A DNA stretch of 64,000 nt, taken from Pseudomonadota bacterium (GTDB taxonomy: Bacteria > Pseudomonadota > Gammaproteobacteria > Burkholderiales > Gallionellaceae). Under the pieces are notes generated by a model. The model searched no databases. It was not told the DNA's origin and saw only the letters and a program-made list of their open reading frames with translations. Of this stretch, positions 8,305-17,502 are shown in pieces (the stretch's first letter is position 1; every line of letters starts with the position of its first letter). The translations under genes and the position numbers were made by a program. The stretch covers positions 163,391 through 227,390 of the forward strand of contig JAJXVB010000003.1 in the NCBI GenBank assembly GCA_021782365.1, given 5' to 3'.

Positions 8305-10833
8305 TCACTTCGAGTTCTGGGTTTCGATCTGAACCAGAGGCTCGTTTTCGACATACACCTCGAGCTGGCGGGCACGTCTGCGGATGACAGGCTGCGGCTT
8401 TGTGGCAGGCGCTTCTGCTGTGAGTTTATCAGGCGCCGTCTCTATCTGCACCAGCCCTTCGATCTCGAGCTGCTTCTGGATGAGAGGTGCGGCCGCGACA
8501 GGCTCTGCAACTGCAACGGGCTCTGCAACTGCGACAGGCTCTGAAACTGCGACAGGCTCTGCAACTGCGACAGGCTCTGCAACTGCGACAGGCTCTGCAA
8601 CTGCAACGGGCTCTGAAACTGCAACGGGCTCTGAAACTGCAACGGGCTCTGAAACTGCAACAGGCTCTGAAACTGCAACAGGCTCTGAAACTGCGACAGG
8701 CTCTGCGGCGGGTTTTGCAATCCCGGAGACGGTGGGCATCGCAATGTATTCGCTAGGCATGAGCTTCACAACCTCCTGAGTCGTCTCCAGGCCTTCCGAA
8801 CTTGCTTCGCGTTTTTCACGCTCGCGTCGACCTCCGCGTCGGCCGCGTCGGCGGCTCTTCTCGGTTTTTTCCAATTCGGATTCACCGGGTTGAGCGATCG
8901 CCTTTTCGATGACGGGCTTTTCTTCTGCAACGCGAGGCTCTACTGGCTTTCTGGGTGGACGAGGAGGCCTTGGCTCTCTCGCTTCAACAGGTTTCTCGGC
9001 TTGTTTTTCAGCAGGCTTTTCTGCTGGGCGCTTCTGTGCTTCCCCGCGCTCGGCTCTTTCGCCTCTTTCGCCTCTTTCGTTCCTGTCGCGGCGTTTCCTG
9101 CCTTCGCTGCGCTCGGGGCGTTGAGCCGGCTTCGGCGGGCTCGCAACGGGCGCTTCTTGAGCCTCTTCGGCCGAGAAAAGAGACTTGAACCAGCCCAGCA
9201 ATCCGGCTGGCTTGGCGGGTGGCTCTTCGGCCTTCATCGGTGCTGGCGCTACCGGGGTGATTCCCTTGACGGCGGCAACGGTGCGCACTCCCTTGACAGG
9301 CTCCTGCGTGCTCTTCGCCTCTTCGGGTTTTTCCACCATGGTGTAGCTTGGCTGCTCGTTGCCCAGTTCGTCCTGGCGCAGACGGTTGATGCTGTAGTTC
9401 GGTGTCTCCAGATGCGGATTGGGGATCAGCGTGATCGGCACCCTCAGGCGGGACTCGATGCGGTGCAGGTCCGCGCGCTTCTCATTGAGCAGGAACGTGG
9501 CGACATCGACGGGCACCTGCGCATGTATGGCGGCGCTGCTGTCTTTCATGGCCTCTTCCTGGATGATGCGCAGGATGTGCAAAGCCGAAGACTCGGTGCC
9601 GCGTATGTGTCCGATGCCGTTGCAACGCGGGCAGGTGATGTAGTTGCTCTCGCCAAGTGAGGGCTGAAGACGCTGACGAGACAGTTCAAGAAGGCCGAAG
9701 CGGGAGATCTTTGCGGTCTGCACGCGGGCGCGGTCGAAGCGCAGAGAATCGCGCAGGCGGTTTTCCACGTCGCGCTGGTTCTTGCTGTTCTCCATGTCGA
9801 TGAAATCGATCACGATCAGCCCGCCCAGATCGCGCAGGCGCATCTGGCGTGCGATTTCTTCGGCGGCCTCGAGGTTGGTGTTGAACGCAGTGGTTTCGAT
9901 GTCCGAGCCACGGGTTGCGCGTGCGGAGTTGATGTCGATCGCGGTCAGCGCCTCGGTGTGGTCGATCACGATCGCGCCGCCAGATGGCAGGCGCACCTCG
10001 CGGGAATGCGCGGATTCGATCTGGTGTTCGATCTGGAAGCGCGAAAAAAGCGGCACATCATCGACATAGCGCTTGATGCGATTCACGTTGTCCGGCATCA
10101 CTGTGCTCATGAATGCGTGCGCCTGGTGGTATACGTCGTCCGTGTCGATCAGGATTTCGCCGATTTCGGGGCTGAAGTAGTCGCGGATTGCGCGCACCAC
10201 CAAGCTGCTTTCCAGGTAGATCAGCGAGGGCGCCCTTTCGGTTTTTGCGGCATCCGCGATCGCGTTCCAGAGCTGGATCAGGTAATTCAGGTCCCATTGC
10301 AGTTCAGCCTCGCTGCGCCCTATCCCCGCGGTTCTGGCGATGATGCTCATGCCGGAAGGCACTTCAAGGTGGGAGAGCACTTCGCGCAATTCGGTGCGGT
10401 CGTCGCCTTCGATGCGGCGCGAGACACCGCCTCCATTCGGGTTGTTCGGCATCAGCACGATGTAACGGCCGGCCAGGCTGATGAAGGTGGTAAGCGCAGC
10501 TCCCTTGTTGCCGCGCTCGTCCTTCTCGATCTGAACGAGCAACTCCTGGCCTTCACGCAAAGCTTCCTTGATGGTCGGGCGATTTCCACACCCTGGCTGG
10601 TAGAACTGCGGAGATATTTCCTTGAAGGGGAGAAAGCCATGCCGGCTTCCGCCGTATTCGATAAAACAGGCTTCTAGGCTGGGTTCGATGCGGGTGATGA
10701 CTGCCTGATAGATGTTGCTCTTGCGTTGCTCCTTGCCGGCGATTTCAATATCGAGGTCGATCAGCTTCTGACCATCGACAATGGCGACACGGAGTTCTTC
10801 CGGCTGTGTCGCATTGAATAGCATGCGTTTCAT
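8305..10833 (-). CDS. rne: ribonuclease E
   Basis: RNase E of 842 residues, the endonuclease that starts mRNA decay and matures rRNA and tRNA. The N-terminal catalytic half aligns almost residue for residue with E. coli. An S1 domain spans about 35-125, metal-binding aspartates are D300 (AIDINS) and D343 (VIDFIDM), and the Zn-link cysteines are C401 and C404 (CPRCNG), each three residues earlier than in E. coli. After about residue 500 the protein is a disordered, charged degradosome-type tail rich in Arg/Glu/Pro, followed by twelve hexapeptide repeats EPVAV[S/A]. The start has GGGAG in front. It is divergent from rluC, as in E. coli, with a long leader. Confidence 0.95.
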   Translation of the reverse strand: MKRMLFNATQPEELRVAIVDGQKLIDLDIEIAGKEQRKSNIYQAVITRIEPSLEACFIEYGGSRHGFLPFKEISPQFYQPGCGNRPTIKEALREGQELLVQIEKDERGNKGAALTTFISLAGRYIVLMPNNPNGGGVSRRIEGDDRTELREVLSHLEVPSGMSIIARTAGIGRSEAELQWDLNYLIQLWNAIADAAKTERAPSLIYLESSLVVRAIRDYFSPEIGEILIDTDDVYHQAHAFMSTVMPDNVNRIKRYVDDVPLFSRFQIEHQIESAHSREVRLPSGGAIVIDHTEALTAIDINSARATRGSDIETTAFNTNLEAAEEIARQMRLRDLGGLIVIDFIDMENSKNQRDVENRLRDSLRFDRARVQTAKISRFGLLELSRQRLQPSLGESNYITCPRCNGIGHIRGTESSALHILRIIQEEAMKDSSAAIHAQVPVDVATFLLNEKRADLHRIESRLRVPITLIPNPHLETPNYSINRLRQDELGNEQPSYTMVEKPEEAKSTQEPVKGVRTVAAVKGITPVAPAPMKAEEPPAKPAGLLGWFKSLFSAEEAQEAPVASPPKPAQRPERSEGRKRRDRNERGERGERAERGEAQKRPAEKPAEKQAEKPVEAREPRPPRPPRKPVEPRVAEEKPVIEKAIAQPGESELEKTEKSRRRGRRGGRREREKREASSEGLETTQEVVKLMPSEYIAMPTVSGIAKPAAEPVAVSEPVAVSEPVAVSEPVAVSEPVAVSEPVAVAEPVAVAEPVAVAEPVAVSEPVAVAEPVAVAEPVAAAPLIQKQLEIEGLVQIETAPDKLTAEAPATKPQPVIRRRARQLEVYVENEPLVQIETQNSK
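8488..8703 (-). repeat. 12 x 18-bp in-frame tandem repeat in rne
   Basis: Twelve uninterrupted 18-base units encode EPVAVS or EPVAVA (the last is EPVAAA). Units differ by one or two bases (GCA/GCG, GTT/GTC, TCA/GCA), and near-identical units occur in runs, which fits recent slippage. The tract lies between the RNase E arginine-rich region and its C-terminal end. Because 18 is a multiple of three, unit gain or loss keeps the frame. The repeat also opens long but meaningless frames on the other strand. Confidence 0.95.
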
Positions 10834-11260
10834 ATATTTTGTCTCCCGCGCTCTGACACGGGAAGACGCAAGCTACACACGGTTATGCGTGGGAGAATAT
10901 CGGCTGACGGTGTTTGGTCAAATGGGTTCTCATCATGTAGCTGGTCTAAAAATCATCTCGAGTGGAGGGTATGCGTCGCCTTGGCGCTTTCATGGACATG
11001 TTCATCTAAGCATGTCCAGCTTGCCTTGTTGCAACTTTCTGCCCCCCACGAAAAATCCACAGGTGCTTTGAGCGCGTAAATCAATTACTATCGCTGCTGG
11101 TTCCGGTGAGCGATATTAACCGGGTCGCGGTAGCTGGATGGCGCAAGGCGCCAGTGATCTGACCACTTGTCAGATGAAAATGCCGGGAAATTTAATCCGG
11201 TTTTATCCAGCAAAAAACGCGCGAACAGCGAAGTATACGCATAATGAACAGTTTAAGCAA
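10834..11260 (-). promoter_or_regulatory. long structured rne leader and its promoter
   Basis: On the minus strand TTGCTT (11260-11255) and TATACT (11237-11232), 17 bases apart, form a good promoter lying across the start of rluC. Transcription from about 11225 gives an rne leader of about 390 nt, close to the 361-nt leader of E. coli rne, through which RNase E limits its own synthesis. The leader holds three clear hairpins: 11157-11175 (ATCTGAC/GTCAGAT), 11139-11153 (TGGCGC/GCGCCA) and 10994-11017 (GGACATG/CATGTCC). I see no gene in this roughly 400-base gap. The hairpins are observed; autoregulation is inferred by analogy. Confidence 0.6.
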
Positions 11261-12182
11261 AGTTGTATATCTTGAGATAGACGAGGGTGGAGATGCGCAG
11301 CGCATCGACAATTTCCTGTTCCGTCATCTCAAGGGCGTGCCTAAAAGCCACATTTACCGGATGTTGCGCGGAGAAGTGCGCGTGAACAAGAAGCGCGTAG
11401 ATCAGACCTACAGGCTGAAGCTGGGCGACCTTCTGCGCATTCCGCCGGTCAGGGTGGCAAGCCAGGAAGAATCCCCCAAGGTCTACATACCTGCAGCCGA
11501 GTTGCCGATACTGTACGAGGACGATGCGCTGCTTGCGGTGAACAAGCCAGCCGGAATTGCGGTGCATGGCGGAAGCGGGGTGAGTTTCGGCGTGATCGAA
11601 CAGATGCGCCGCGCGCGCCCGGAGGCAAAATTCCTTGAGCTGGTGCACAGGCTGGATAGGGAAACCTCGGGCGTGCTTCTGCTCGCGAAGAAGCGCTCCG
11701 CGCTGACCGGGATGCACGAGATCATGCGGGAGGGAAACAGCGACAAGCGTTATCTTGCGCTGGTGCTGGGCCGCTGGACCAATGTGCGCCAGCATGTCAG
11801 ACTGCCGCTGCACAAATACGACACCGAGGATGGGGAGAAGCGGGTGATGGTAAAAGAAGGCGGACAGGCCTCCCACACCATCTTCTCGCTGCAGAAGAGC
11901 TGGCCAGGCTTTAGTCTGCTCGAGGCAGAGCTAAAGACGGGGCGCACCCACCAGATCCGCGTGCATCTTTCCCATCTGGGATTTCCGATCGCGGGAGACG
12001 ACAAGTATGGCGATTTTGCGCGCAACCGGGAATTGGCAAAACAGGGGCTGAAGCGCATGTTTTTGCATGCGCTAAGCATCGCCTTCATACATCCTCTGAC
12101 GGGAGAGGCGCTGGCTATAGCCGCGCCACTGCCTGTGGAACTGCAAGGCTTCATAACAAAATTGGATAGGGGGGATTCGTGA
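11244..12182 (+). CDS. rluC: 23S rRNA pseudouridine synthase RluC
   Basis: RluC-type synthase of 312 residues, expected to convert U955, U2504 and U2580 of 23S rRNA to pseudouridine. An N-terminal S4 RNA-binding domain (QRIDNFLFRHLKGVPKSHIYRMLR) precedes the catalytic domain with HRLDRETSG, whose Asp is the nucleophile, and the RuvA-like motif GRTHQIRVH. Length matches the E. coli enzyme. The ATG at 11244 aligns with the family start, although no Shine-Dalgarno is evident and the divergent rne promoter overlaps this end. Ndh follows 12 bases downstream. Confidence 0.93.
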   Translation: MNSLSKVVYLEIDEGGDAQRIDNFLFRHLKGVPKSHIYRMLRGEVRVNKKRVDQTYRLKLGDLLRIPPVRVASQEESPKVYIPAAELPILYEDDALLAVNKPAGIAVHGGSGVSFGVIEQMRRARPEAKFLELVHRLDRETSGVLLLAKKRSALTGMHEIMREGNSDKRYLALVLGRWTNVRQHVRLPLHKYDTEDGEKRVMVKEGGQASHTIFSLQKSWPGFSLLEAELKTGRTHQIRVHLSHLGFPIAGDDKYGDFARNRELAKQGLKRMFLHALSIAFIHPLTGEALAIAAPLPVELQGFITKLDRGDS

Positions 12183-12194
12183 AAAGGATACAAC

Positions 12195-13505
12195 ATGGAA
12201 AAGATGCACCATATCATCATCGCAGGAGGGGGTGCCGCAGGTCTTGAACTCGCAACCCAATTGGGCAAGAAGCTCGGGAAAAGAGGGTTGGCTGAAATCA
12301 CGCTGATCGATTCTGGCCGAACGCATATCTGGAAGCCGCTCCTGCATGAGGTTGCGGCAGGCACGCTGGATTCATCCGAAGATGAACTGGAATATCTGGC
12401 GCAGGCGCGCTGGAATCATTTCCGGTATCGTCTGGGAAGCGTGGTGGGCCTGGATCGCGAGCGCAAGGAGGTGCTGCTCGCCCCCACGCTTGACGACGAG
12501 GGGCAGGAAATCATTGCCGAGCGGCGCTTCCACTATGACACGCTGGTTTTCGCGGTCGGAAGCCAGAGCAACGATTTCGGCATTCCAGGGGTCAAGGAGC
12601 ATTGCCTCTTTCTGGATAGCACCGAGCAGGCGGAGCATTTTCAGCAGAATCTGCTAAACAGCATGCTGCGCGCGCATACCCAGGCCAAACCGATCAGGCC
12701 GGGGCAGCTGGATGTGGCGATCGTAGGCGCCGGGGCGACAGGCGTCGAGCTTGCAGCGCAGCTGCACCATGTGACGAGGCTGGTCTCGGCCTATGGGCTC
12801 GATACGATAGATCCCGCAGAGGACATCAAATTGCACATCGTAGAGGCAGGACCCAATATCCTTCCGGCGCTGCCTCCCAAGCTTTCGAATGCTGCCTTGC
12901 GCGAACTTCACAGGCTGGGTGTTTCGGTGCATGTCAATCAGCGCGTCGTTGAGGTCAACGAGCAGGGCATCGTGTCTGCCTCTGGCGTCGTGATCCCCGC
13001 TGCGATCAAGGTCTGGGCGGCTGGCATCAAGGCGCCGCCCTTTTTAAGAAACATCGCAGGATTGGAGACCAATCGCGTGGACCAACTCGTGGTCAAGCGC
13101 AACCTGCAGTGCACGCGAGACGATGACATCTTCGCGATCGGCGATTGCGCGGCTTGTCCCATGGACGACAAGGGAAACAATGTCCCCCCCCGCGCGCAGG
13201 CCGCACATCAGCAGGCGTCGACACTTTACAAGACGCTGGTGCGCAGGCTCAAGGGCAAGCCGCCTCTTGACTATACCTATAAGGACTTCGGGTCGTTGGT
13301 CGCGATGGGAAAATACAGCACGGTCGGCAATCTCATGGGGGGGGTCGCAGGCTCCATGATGATTTCGGGTTTCATCGCGCGCATGGTTTATCTCACGCTC
13401 TACAAGATGCATCAGGCTAAGCTCTATGGATGGCCGCGCGCATTGCTCATCTCCTTTTTGCACTTTCTGCGCAAGGGCATAGATCCCCAGGTAAAACTGC
13501 ACTGA
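12195..13505 (+). CDS. ndh: type II NADH dehydrogenase (NDH-2)
   Basis: Single-subunit, non-proton-pumping NADH:quinone oxidoreductase of 436 residues. It has two dinucleotide folds: FAD binding GGGAAGLELA at the N-terminus and NAD(P)H binding IVGAGATGVELAAQL around residue 177. The late FAD motif FAIGDCA is followed by PPRAQAAHQQA, a typical NDH-2 quinone/FAD stretch. The C-terminus is amphipathic or hydrophobic with basic residues, suited to membrane attachment. The start has AAGGA six bases before the ATG. It follows rluC closely and may share its transcript. Confidence 0.9.
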   Translation: MEKMHHIIIAGGGAAGLELATQLGKKLGKRGLAEITLIDSGRTHIWKPLLHEVAAGTLDSSEDELEYLAQARWNHFRYRLGSVVGLDRERKEVLLAPTLDDEGQEIIAERRFHYDTLVFAVGSQSNDFGIPGVKEHCLFLDSTEQAEHFQQNLLNSMLRAHTQAKPIRPGQLDVAIVGAGATGVELAAQLHHVTRLVSAYGLDTIDPAEDIKLHIVEAGPNILPALPPKLSNAALRELHRLGVSVHVNQRVVEVNEQGIVSASGVVIPAAIKVWAAGIKAPPFLRNIAGLETNRVDQLVVKRNLQCTRDDDIFAIGDCAACPMDDKGNNVPPRAQAAHQQASTLYKTLVRRLKGKPPLDYTYKDFGSLVAMGKYSTVGNLMGGVAGSMMISGFIARMVYLTLYKMHQAKLYGWPRALLISFLHFLRKGIDPQVKLH

Positions 13506-13558
13506 AGGACGGACTCTGAGGTAGAATCGGCCAGCCATTGAGAATAAAAGGGGAAACC

Positions 13559-14116
13559 GTGGGAATCTTCGACAAGTTCAGGTCAATTTTTGCCAAGCCT
13601 GCTCCGCAAGCCATCGTCGAAATGGAGCCCGAACTCATCAATGAGCGCAGGAAAAGAAAGCGGCAGAATGCGAGGAACGAGACGCGTGCGCTGATCGTGG
13701 ACGATTCGCGCACCGTGGTGTTCGCGTTGAGGAAGATATTGAGCTCGGCTGGCTTCATCACGTTCGAGGCGCTGGATGCAGAGGCGGCGATCGATCTTGC
13801 TCGCGCGGAAAAGCCGGATCTGATCTTTCTCGACATCATCTTGCCTGGCGCAAACGGTTTCTCGGTGCTGCGCACGCTGCGCCGGGATCCCGAGACGCGT
13901 CACATACCCGTCATCATGATCAGCGGCAACGAGCAGGCGACCGAGCTTTTCTTCGGCAGCCGCATCGGTGCGGATGACTTCATGAAGAAACCGTTTTCAC
14001 GCTTCGAGGTGTTTGCGCGCATCGAGCGACTGCTTGATGCCGACATGGTCCCGCGCAGAAAGGCTGCCTCTCCCGAGTCCGACAATCCTTTAAGCCAGCA
14101 TCAGATGGCGCAATGA
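13559..14116 (+). CDS. single-domain response regulator (PilG/PilH-like)
   Basis: Protein of 185 residues with a basic N-terminal stretch of about 45 residues (GIFDKFRSIFAK) and one receiver domain. Acidic pocket VDDSR, phosphoacceptor Asp in FLDIILPG, the Ser of MISG and the Lys of KKPFS are all present. No output domain follows, so it likely acts by protein contact, as CheY or the PilG/PilH twitching regulators do. I chose the GTG at 13559 because it has AAAGGGG six bases upstream; the TTG at 13538 lacks this. A TAGAAT element at about 13522 could be its -10. It ends two bases from the convergent exporter gene. Confidence 0.8.
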   Translation: MGIFDKFRSIFAKPAPQAIVEMEPELINERRKRKRQNARNETRALIVDDSRTVVFALRKILSSAGFITFEALDAEAAIDLARAEKPDLIFLDIILPGANGFSVLRTLRRDPETRHIPVIMISGNEQATELFFGSRIGADDFMKKPFSRFEVFARIERLLDADMVPRRKAASPESDNPLSQHQMAQ

Positions 14117-14117
14117 T

Positions 14118-14993
14118 TCATCGTGCGGATGCCATTGATCCAAGGAGCGCGCCTATGGTGACAGCACCCAAACCTAGGAGCGTGAGCAGGGATAGCGGTT
14201 CGCCCAGAACGGGTACGGCAGCCAGCGCGGCCAGGCCTGGCACGACAGCCATCAGGAGCGTCACGGTCTGGGGCCCGAGTTTCTTCACCGCAAACGCGTA
14301 GAGCATCATCGCGACGAATACCACGAGGATACCCTGATAGATCGCCTGCATCGCGATTTCGGCAAGGGGCGCGCGGTTTAGCGTGCTTGGCAGAAAGAGC
14401 CACCAGAGGGGCAGATAAAGGAGGGCGCTGCCAAGCGTCGTGCTGACCGCAGCCGTCAGAGGCGGAACCGGATGGCGGCGCAGCAGCAGCGTGAAGATCG
14501 CCCATGAAGAAGAACCGCAGAGAAACAGCAGATCACCCGTCATCTGCATGCCGGTCAGATGTGTGCCGTGAGAGAGCGTGTCCACCGCGGTCAGCGCGAT
14601 GCCGAAGAATACGAGCGTCAAGGCCGCCCGCTGGGTTGGCGTGGGTTTGTGCTTCAGCCAAAGCCAGGCGATCACCGCGGTGGTAAAGGGCAATGCGCCC
14701 GGCAGCAGCACTGCCGCATGGGCGGCAGGCGCCATGGTGAAGGCGAGGTATACCGCGACGGCATAGCCTACGCCCCCGAACAGGGAGAACAGCAGGACCA
14801 CCTTGAGCGGCGGCAGCTTCACGCGCGGCAGAAAGAAAAGCGCGATCAAGGCGCCCACCCCGAAGCGCAAGGCGGTCACATCCCATCCTGTCAATACGCC
14901 CTTGCCGCCATGGCGGCTGACCAGGATGAAACCTGCCCAGATGCAGATGGTGAAGAATACGGAAATCAATCCGATGCGAGACGAGTTTTCCAT
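14118..14993 (-). CDS. DMT-family (EamA) drug/metabolite exporter
   Basis: Inner-membrane protein of 291 residues with ten predicted hydrophobic helices in two EamA repeats, the layout of the 10-TMS drug/metabolite transporter family (RhaT/EamA). Early residues SVFFTICIWAGFILVSRHGG and the late GEPLSLLTLLGLGAVTIGALL fit the conserved ends of each repeat. The substrate cannot be predicted. The ATG at 14993 is preferred; an in-frame TTG nine bases upstream is possible. It lies six bases behind the rlmM stop and is probably cotranscribed with it. Confidence 0.82.
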   Translation of the reverse strand: MENSSRIGLISVFFTICIWAGFILVSRHGGKGVLTGWDVTALRFGVGALIALFFLPRVKLPPLKVVLLFSLFGGVGYAVAVYLAFTMAPAAHAAVLLPGALPFTTAVIAWLWLKHKPTPTQRAALTLVFFGIALTAVDTLSHGTHLTGMQMTGDLLFLCGSSSWAIFTLLLRRHPVPPLTAAVSTTLGSALLYLPLWWLFLPSTLNRAPLAEIAMQAIYQGILVVFVAMMLYAFAVKKLGPQTVTLLMAVVPGLAALAAVPVLGEPLSLLTLLGLGAVTIGALLGSMASAR

Positions 14994-15008
14994 GTCTGTC
15001 AAATCTAT

Positions 15009-16112
15009 TCAATGTTTGGTGCGCGTGAGGAATACCGTTATCTCTTCCCTGTCATGGTAGAGCTGCTTTGCGATCATTCTATAGTTGATGCCTTCGGTGT
15101 CGAGCATCGAGCGGATCTTGTTCAGCGCTTCATTGATGGCGGGAATTCGCTGCTTCATCGGCAGCTTCAGGTTGAAGATCGCATGCCTGCACCAGCCCTG
15201 CACAAACCAGTGGCCGACGAGTTCGGATACCCTCGAGGGTTTTTCGATCATGTCGCAGACCAGCCAGTCGAGCGCCTTGCGCGGCGTAAACCTGAAGCCG
15301 TCCTGCTTGAGATGTTCGACCAAGGGATGCCTTGCCATCGATCCCTTCATCGGGCCGTTGTCAACCGCGGTCACGCGGATGCCGCGGCTTACCATCTGCC
15401 AGGTCCATCCGCCGGGCGCCGCACCCAGATCGACTGCGGTCATGCCGCGCTTAAGCAATCGGCTCTGCTCGCCTTTGTCCAGAAAAACGTCTATCGCTTC
15501 GGCGAGTTTCAGGGTGGAGCGGCTCGGCGCATCGGAAGGCATGGACTGGCGGTGTATGCCCATCTCGAAAGGCGAGCTGTTGAATGGATCGCTTATGCCT
15601 GTGATCGCGGTGCACTTGTCCGGGAAGAATACATGCAGGCGCGGCAGGTGTCTGTCGTCGATCAGGCGGTTCTGCTTTCGAAGCTCTGCTTCCATCAGCG
15701 GCTTGAAGCGCCGGGTGAAGGAAGAGAGCGCCTTGCCTTCGTTGGTGTCCGGCACTTCTAGCCACAGCGCGCCGAAGTTTCCTTGCGGAAGTGAATCGAT
15801 TATCGGCGTCAAACGGTCGCGTTCGGATTGCAATTCTACGATGCGATGCAGGCGGATTTGCTGGCGCGCAAATATCAGTTCGCGAAAGGCGAGCGTCTGT
15901 CCGTTCAGCGCAATGATCGCATAGCCGCTGTTTGCGATAGTCTTGGGCTGTTCTGCCAGAATCGGGCGTTGTTTCCTTGCATGGACTAACGCTTCTTCAG
16001 CGCAGTCCTTCTCGAAGCCTGCACGGCAATAGAGCAGAATGGATTCTTGAAGGGGGGGCTCGAAGGAGCCTGTCTCGGGCCGGCTATTTCTTGAATGCTT
16101 GTTCGTTTGCAT
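15009..16112 (-). CDS. rlmM: 23S rRNA 2'-O-ribose methyltransferase RlmM (C2498)
   Basis: Protein of 367 residues similar in layout to E. coli RlmM (366), which methylates the ribose of C2498 in 23S rRNA. An N-terminal [17 protein letters not shown]-like region precedes the Rossmann methyltransferase domain with the SAM loop [13 protein letters not shown], then the catalytic block [11 protein letters not shown] and late [15 protein letters not shown]. An in-frame GTG at 16127 would add five residues; I prefer the ATG at 16112. It is divergent from the ribosomal rpsF operon. Confidence 0.92.
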   Translation of the reverse strand: MQTNKHSRNSRPETGSFEPPLQESILLYCRAGFEKDCAEEALVHARKQRPILAEQPKTIANSGYAIIALNGQTLAFRELIFARQQIRLHRIVELQSERDRLTPIIDSLPQGNFGALWLEVPDTNEGKALSSFTRRFKPLMEAELRKQNRLIDDRHLPRLHVFFPDKCTAITGISDPFNSSPFEMGIHRQSMPSDAPSRSTLKLAEAIDVFLDKGEQSRLLKRGMTAVDLGAAPGGWTWQMVSRGIRVTAVDNGPMKGSMARHPLVEHLKQDGFRFTPRKALDWLVCDMIEKPSRVSELVGHWFVQGWCRHAIFNLKLPMKQRIPAINEALNKIRSMLDTEGINYRMIAKQLYHDREEITVFLTRTKH

Positions 16113-16144
16113 GCCGCATTGTGGCACAGGGAAGCGAATTTTAC

Positions 16145-16172
16145 TTGACGATTCCGTATATTTCGCTATAAT
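16145..16172 (+). promoter_or_regulatory. sigma-70 promoter of the rpsF operon
   Basis: TTGACG (16145-16150), 16-base spacer, TATAAT (16167-16172). Near consensus, as expected for a ribosomal protein operon. The start point would be near 16179, giving a leader of about 80 nt. Confidence 0.88.
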
Positions 16173-16260
16173 CCGCGCCCCTGCAAAGCCAATGTTGGCC
16201 TGCAGCCTTCTTGCTCCACCGTCCTATATGGCGGGGGGCTTAAATCCACAAGGAGATGTA
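16173..16260 (+). promoter_or_regulatory. rpsF leader, possible S6:S18 regulatory RNA
   Basis: The leader holds a hairpin CTGC-aaag-CCAA-tg-TTGG-cct-GCAG followed by a C/G-rich stretch with CACCG and GGCGGGGGG, then AAGGAG just before the rpsF ATG. Many bacteria control this operon through an S6:S18-binding leader with a conserved CCG in a bulge. A CCG is present here but I cannot confirm the full fold by eye. Confidence 0.35.
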
Positions 16261-16641
16261 ATGCGACACTACGAAATCGTGTTTATCGTGCATCCCGATC
16301 AGAGCGAGCAGGTGCCCGCGATGATCGAGAGATATCGCACGCTGGTGACTTCCAAGGGAGGTCAGATCCATCGTCTGGAAGACTGGGGCCGCCGTCAGCT
16401 GGCCTATGCGATCCAGAAGATACACAAGGCACACTATGTGCTGATGAACATCGAATGCAATCAGGAAACGCTGGACGAGCTGGAGCATGCGTTCCGCTTC
16501 AATGACGCGGTCCTGCGCCATCTGACCGTCAAGACCAAGGCGGCCGTCACTGCTCCATCTGCAATGATGAAGGAAGAGAAATCCCGTTCAGTGCTGAGCG
16601 AGGATTATGCCCAGAGCAGGGATGAAGGCGTAGAAGCTTAA
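16261..16641 (+). CDS. rpsF: 30S ribosomal protein S6
   Basis: S6, 126 residues, starting [17 protein letters not shown], the classic S6 opening, with [22 protein letters not shown] in the middle. It binds S18 on the 30S platform. The Shine-Dalgarno is a textbook AAGGAG. The C-terminal tail ([22 protein letters not shown]) is acidic and variable, as usual in this family. First gene of rpsF-rpsR-rplI; priB, which sits between rpsF and rpsR in E. coli and Neisseria, is absent, as only 30 bases separate the two genes. Confidence 0.98.
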   Translation: MRHYEIVFIVHPDQSEQVPAMIERYRTLVTSKGGQIHRLEDWGRRQLAYAIQKIHKAHYVLMNIECNQETLDELEHAFRFNDAVLRHLTVKTKAAVTAPSAMMKEEKSRSVLSEDYAQSRDEGVEA

Positions 16642-16671
16642 TTCGCAGATAATCATATCGAAGGGAACATC

Positions 16672-16947
16672 ATGGCTCGTCCATCTAGCAAAAACACCGA
16701 CGACAAGAAGAAGCGCTTTTCTCGCAACAACCTGTTCAAGCGTCGCAAGTTCTGCCGCTTCACAGCCGAGAAGATCGCCGAAGTCGATTACAAGGACGTG
16801 AATATCCTGAAGGAATTCATCTCCGAAAACGGCAAGCTGATTCCAGCTCGCATCACCGGCACCAAGACGCGCTTCCAGCGCCAGTTGAGCGTTGCCGTGA
16901 AGCGTGCGCGTTTCCTGGCCTTGCTGCCTTACACCGATTTGCACTAG
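16672..16947 (+). CDS. rpsR: 30S ribosomal protein S18
   Basis: S18, 91 residues, with the family core [33 protein letters not shown] and the C-terminal block [22 protein letters not shown]. The N-terminus carries an extra basic, Lys/Ser/Asp-rich extension of about 15 residues compared with E. coli (75 residues). It partners S6 on the 30S subunit. The Shine-Dalgarno GAAGGGAA precedes the ATG. Confidence 0.98.
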   Translation: MARPSSKNTDDKKKRFSRNNLFKRRKFCRFTAEKIAEVDYKDVNILKEFISENGKLIPARITGTKTRFQRQLSVAVKRARFLALLPYTDLH

Positions 16948-16956
16948 GAGCATCAA

Positions 16957-17406
16957 ATGCAAATAATTCTGATGGAAAAAGTGGTCAATCTTGGCCAACT
17001 GGGCGATGTGGTCAAGGTCAAGAATGGCTATGCTCGCAACTTTCTGATCCCGCAAGGCATGGCCAAGCGTGCGACCGAGGCCAACATCGCCGAATTCGAA
17101 GCGCGCCGCGCTGATATCGTCGCTGCAGCCCAGGCAAAGCTGGCTGAAGCGCAGGCCTTGGGCGAAAAGCTCGCGGGGCTCACCGTGCAGATCGCACAGA
17201 AGGCCGGCGTGGATGGCCGTCTGTTCGGCTCTGTCACCAATGTGGACATCGTGAACGCGCTCTCGGCACTTGGCTTCGAAGTCGAGAAGTCTCAGGTGCG
17301 CATGAACGAAGGTCACCTGAAGATCGTGGGCGATCATCCTGTGAGCGTTCAGCTGCATACCGATGTCGCGGTGGACATCACGGTATCGGTGCTCGGCGAA
17401 CAGTAA
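16957..17406 (+). CDS. rplI: 50S ribosomal protein L9
   Basis: L9, 149 residues, the same length as in E. coli. N-terminal domain [30 protein letters not shown] matches the family signature; a long connecting helix rich in Ala/Glu/Lys follows, then the C-terminal RNA-binding domain ([16 protein letters not shown]). It binds 23S rRNA near the L1 stalk. Last gene of the operon, followed by a strong terminator. Confidence 0.98.
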   Translation: MQIILMEKVVNLGQLGDVVKVKNGYARNFLIPQGMAKRATEANIAEFEARRADIVAAAQAKLAEAQALGEKLAGLTVQIAQKAGVDGRLFGSVTNVDIVNALSALGFEVEKSQVRMNEGHLKIVGDHPVSVQLHTDVAVDITVSVLGEQ

Positions 17407-17426
17407 TACTGTTTTTGAGCGCATCG

Positions 17427-17454
17427 AAAAAGGACTGGAAACAGTCCTTTTTTG
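17427..17454 (+). terminator. intrinsic terminator of the rpsF-rpsR-rplI operon
   Basis: AAAAAGGACTG-GAAA-CAGTCCTTTTTT: a stable stem with a GNRA tetraloop flanked by an A-tract and U-tract, so it could work in both directions. Confidence 0.95.
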
Positions 17455-17502
17455 TTTTGTGCAGGGTAAAATGCTCACCCTGCTTCATTCCGGACCAAAG
17501 AC

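Noticed and set aside
8498..8720. A CRISPR-like array
   Set aside because: The units are contiguous without spacers and encode an in-frame hexapeptide in RNase E.
8384..8779. Repetitive TGSAT-type frames on the plus strand
   Set aside because: They come from the rne tandem repeat read on the wrong strand; an 18-base repeat opens several frames at once.
14559..15761. A 400-codon plus-strand frame over the exporter and rlmM
   Set aside because: Antisense to two well-identified genes, with no motif and no Shine-Dalgarno.
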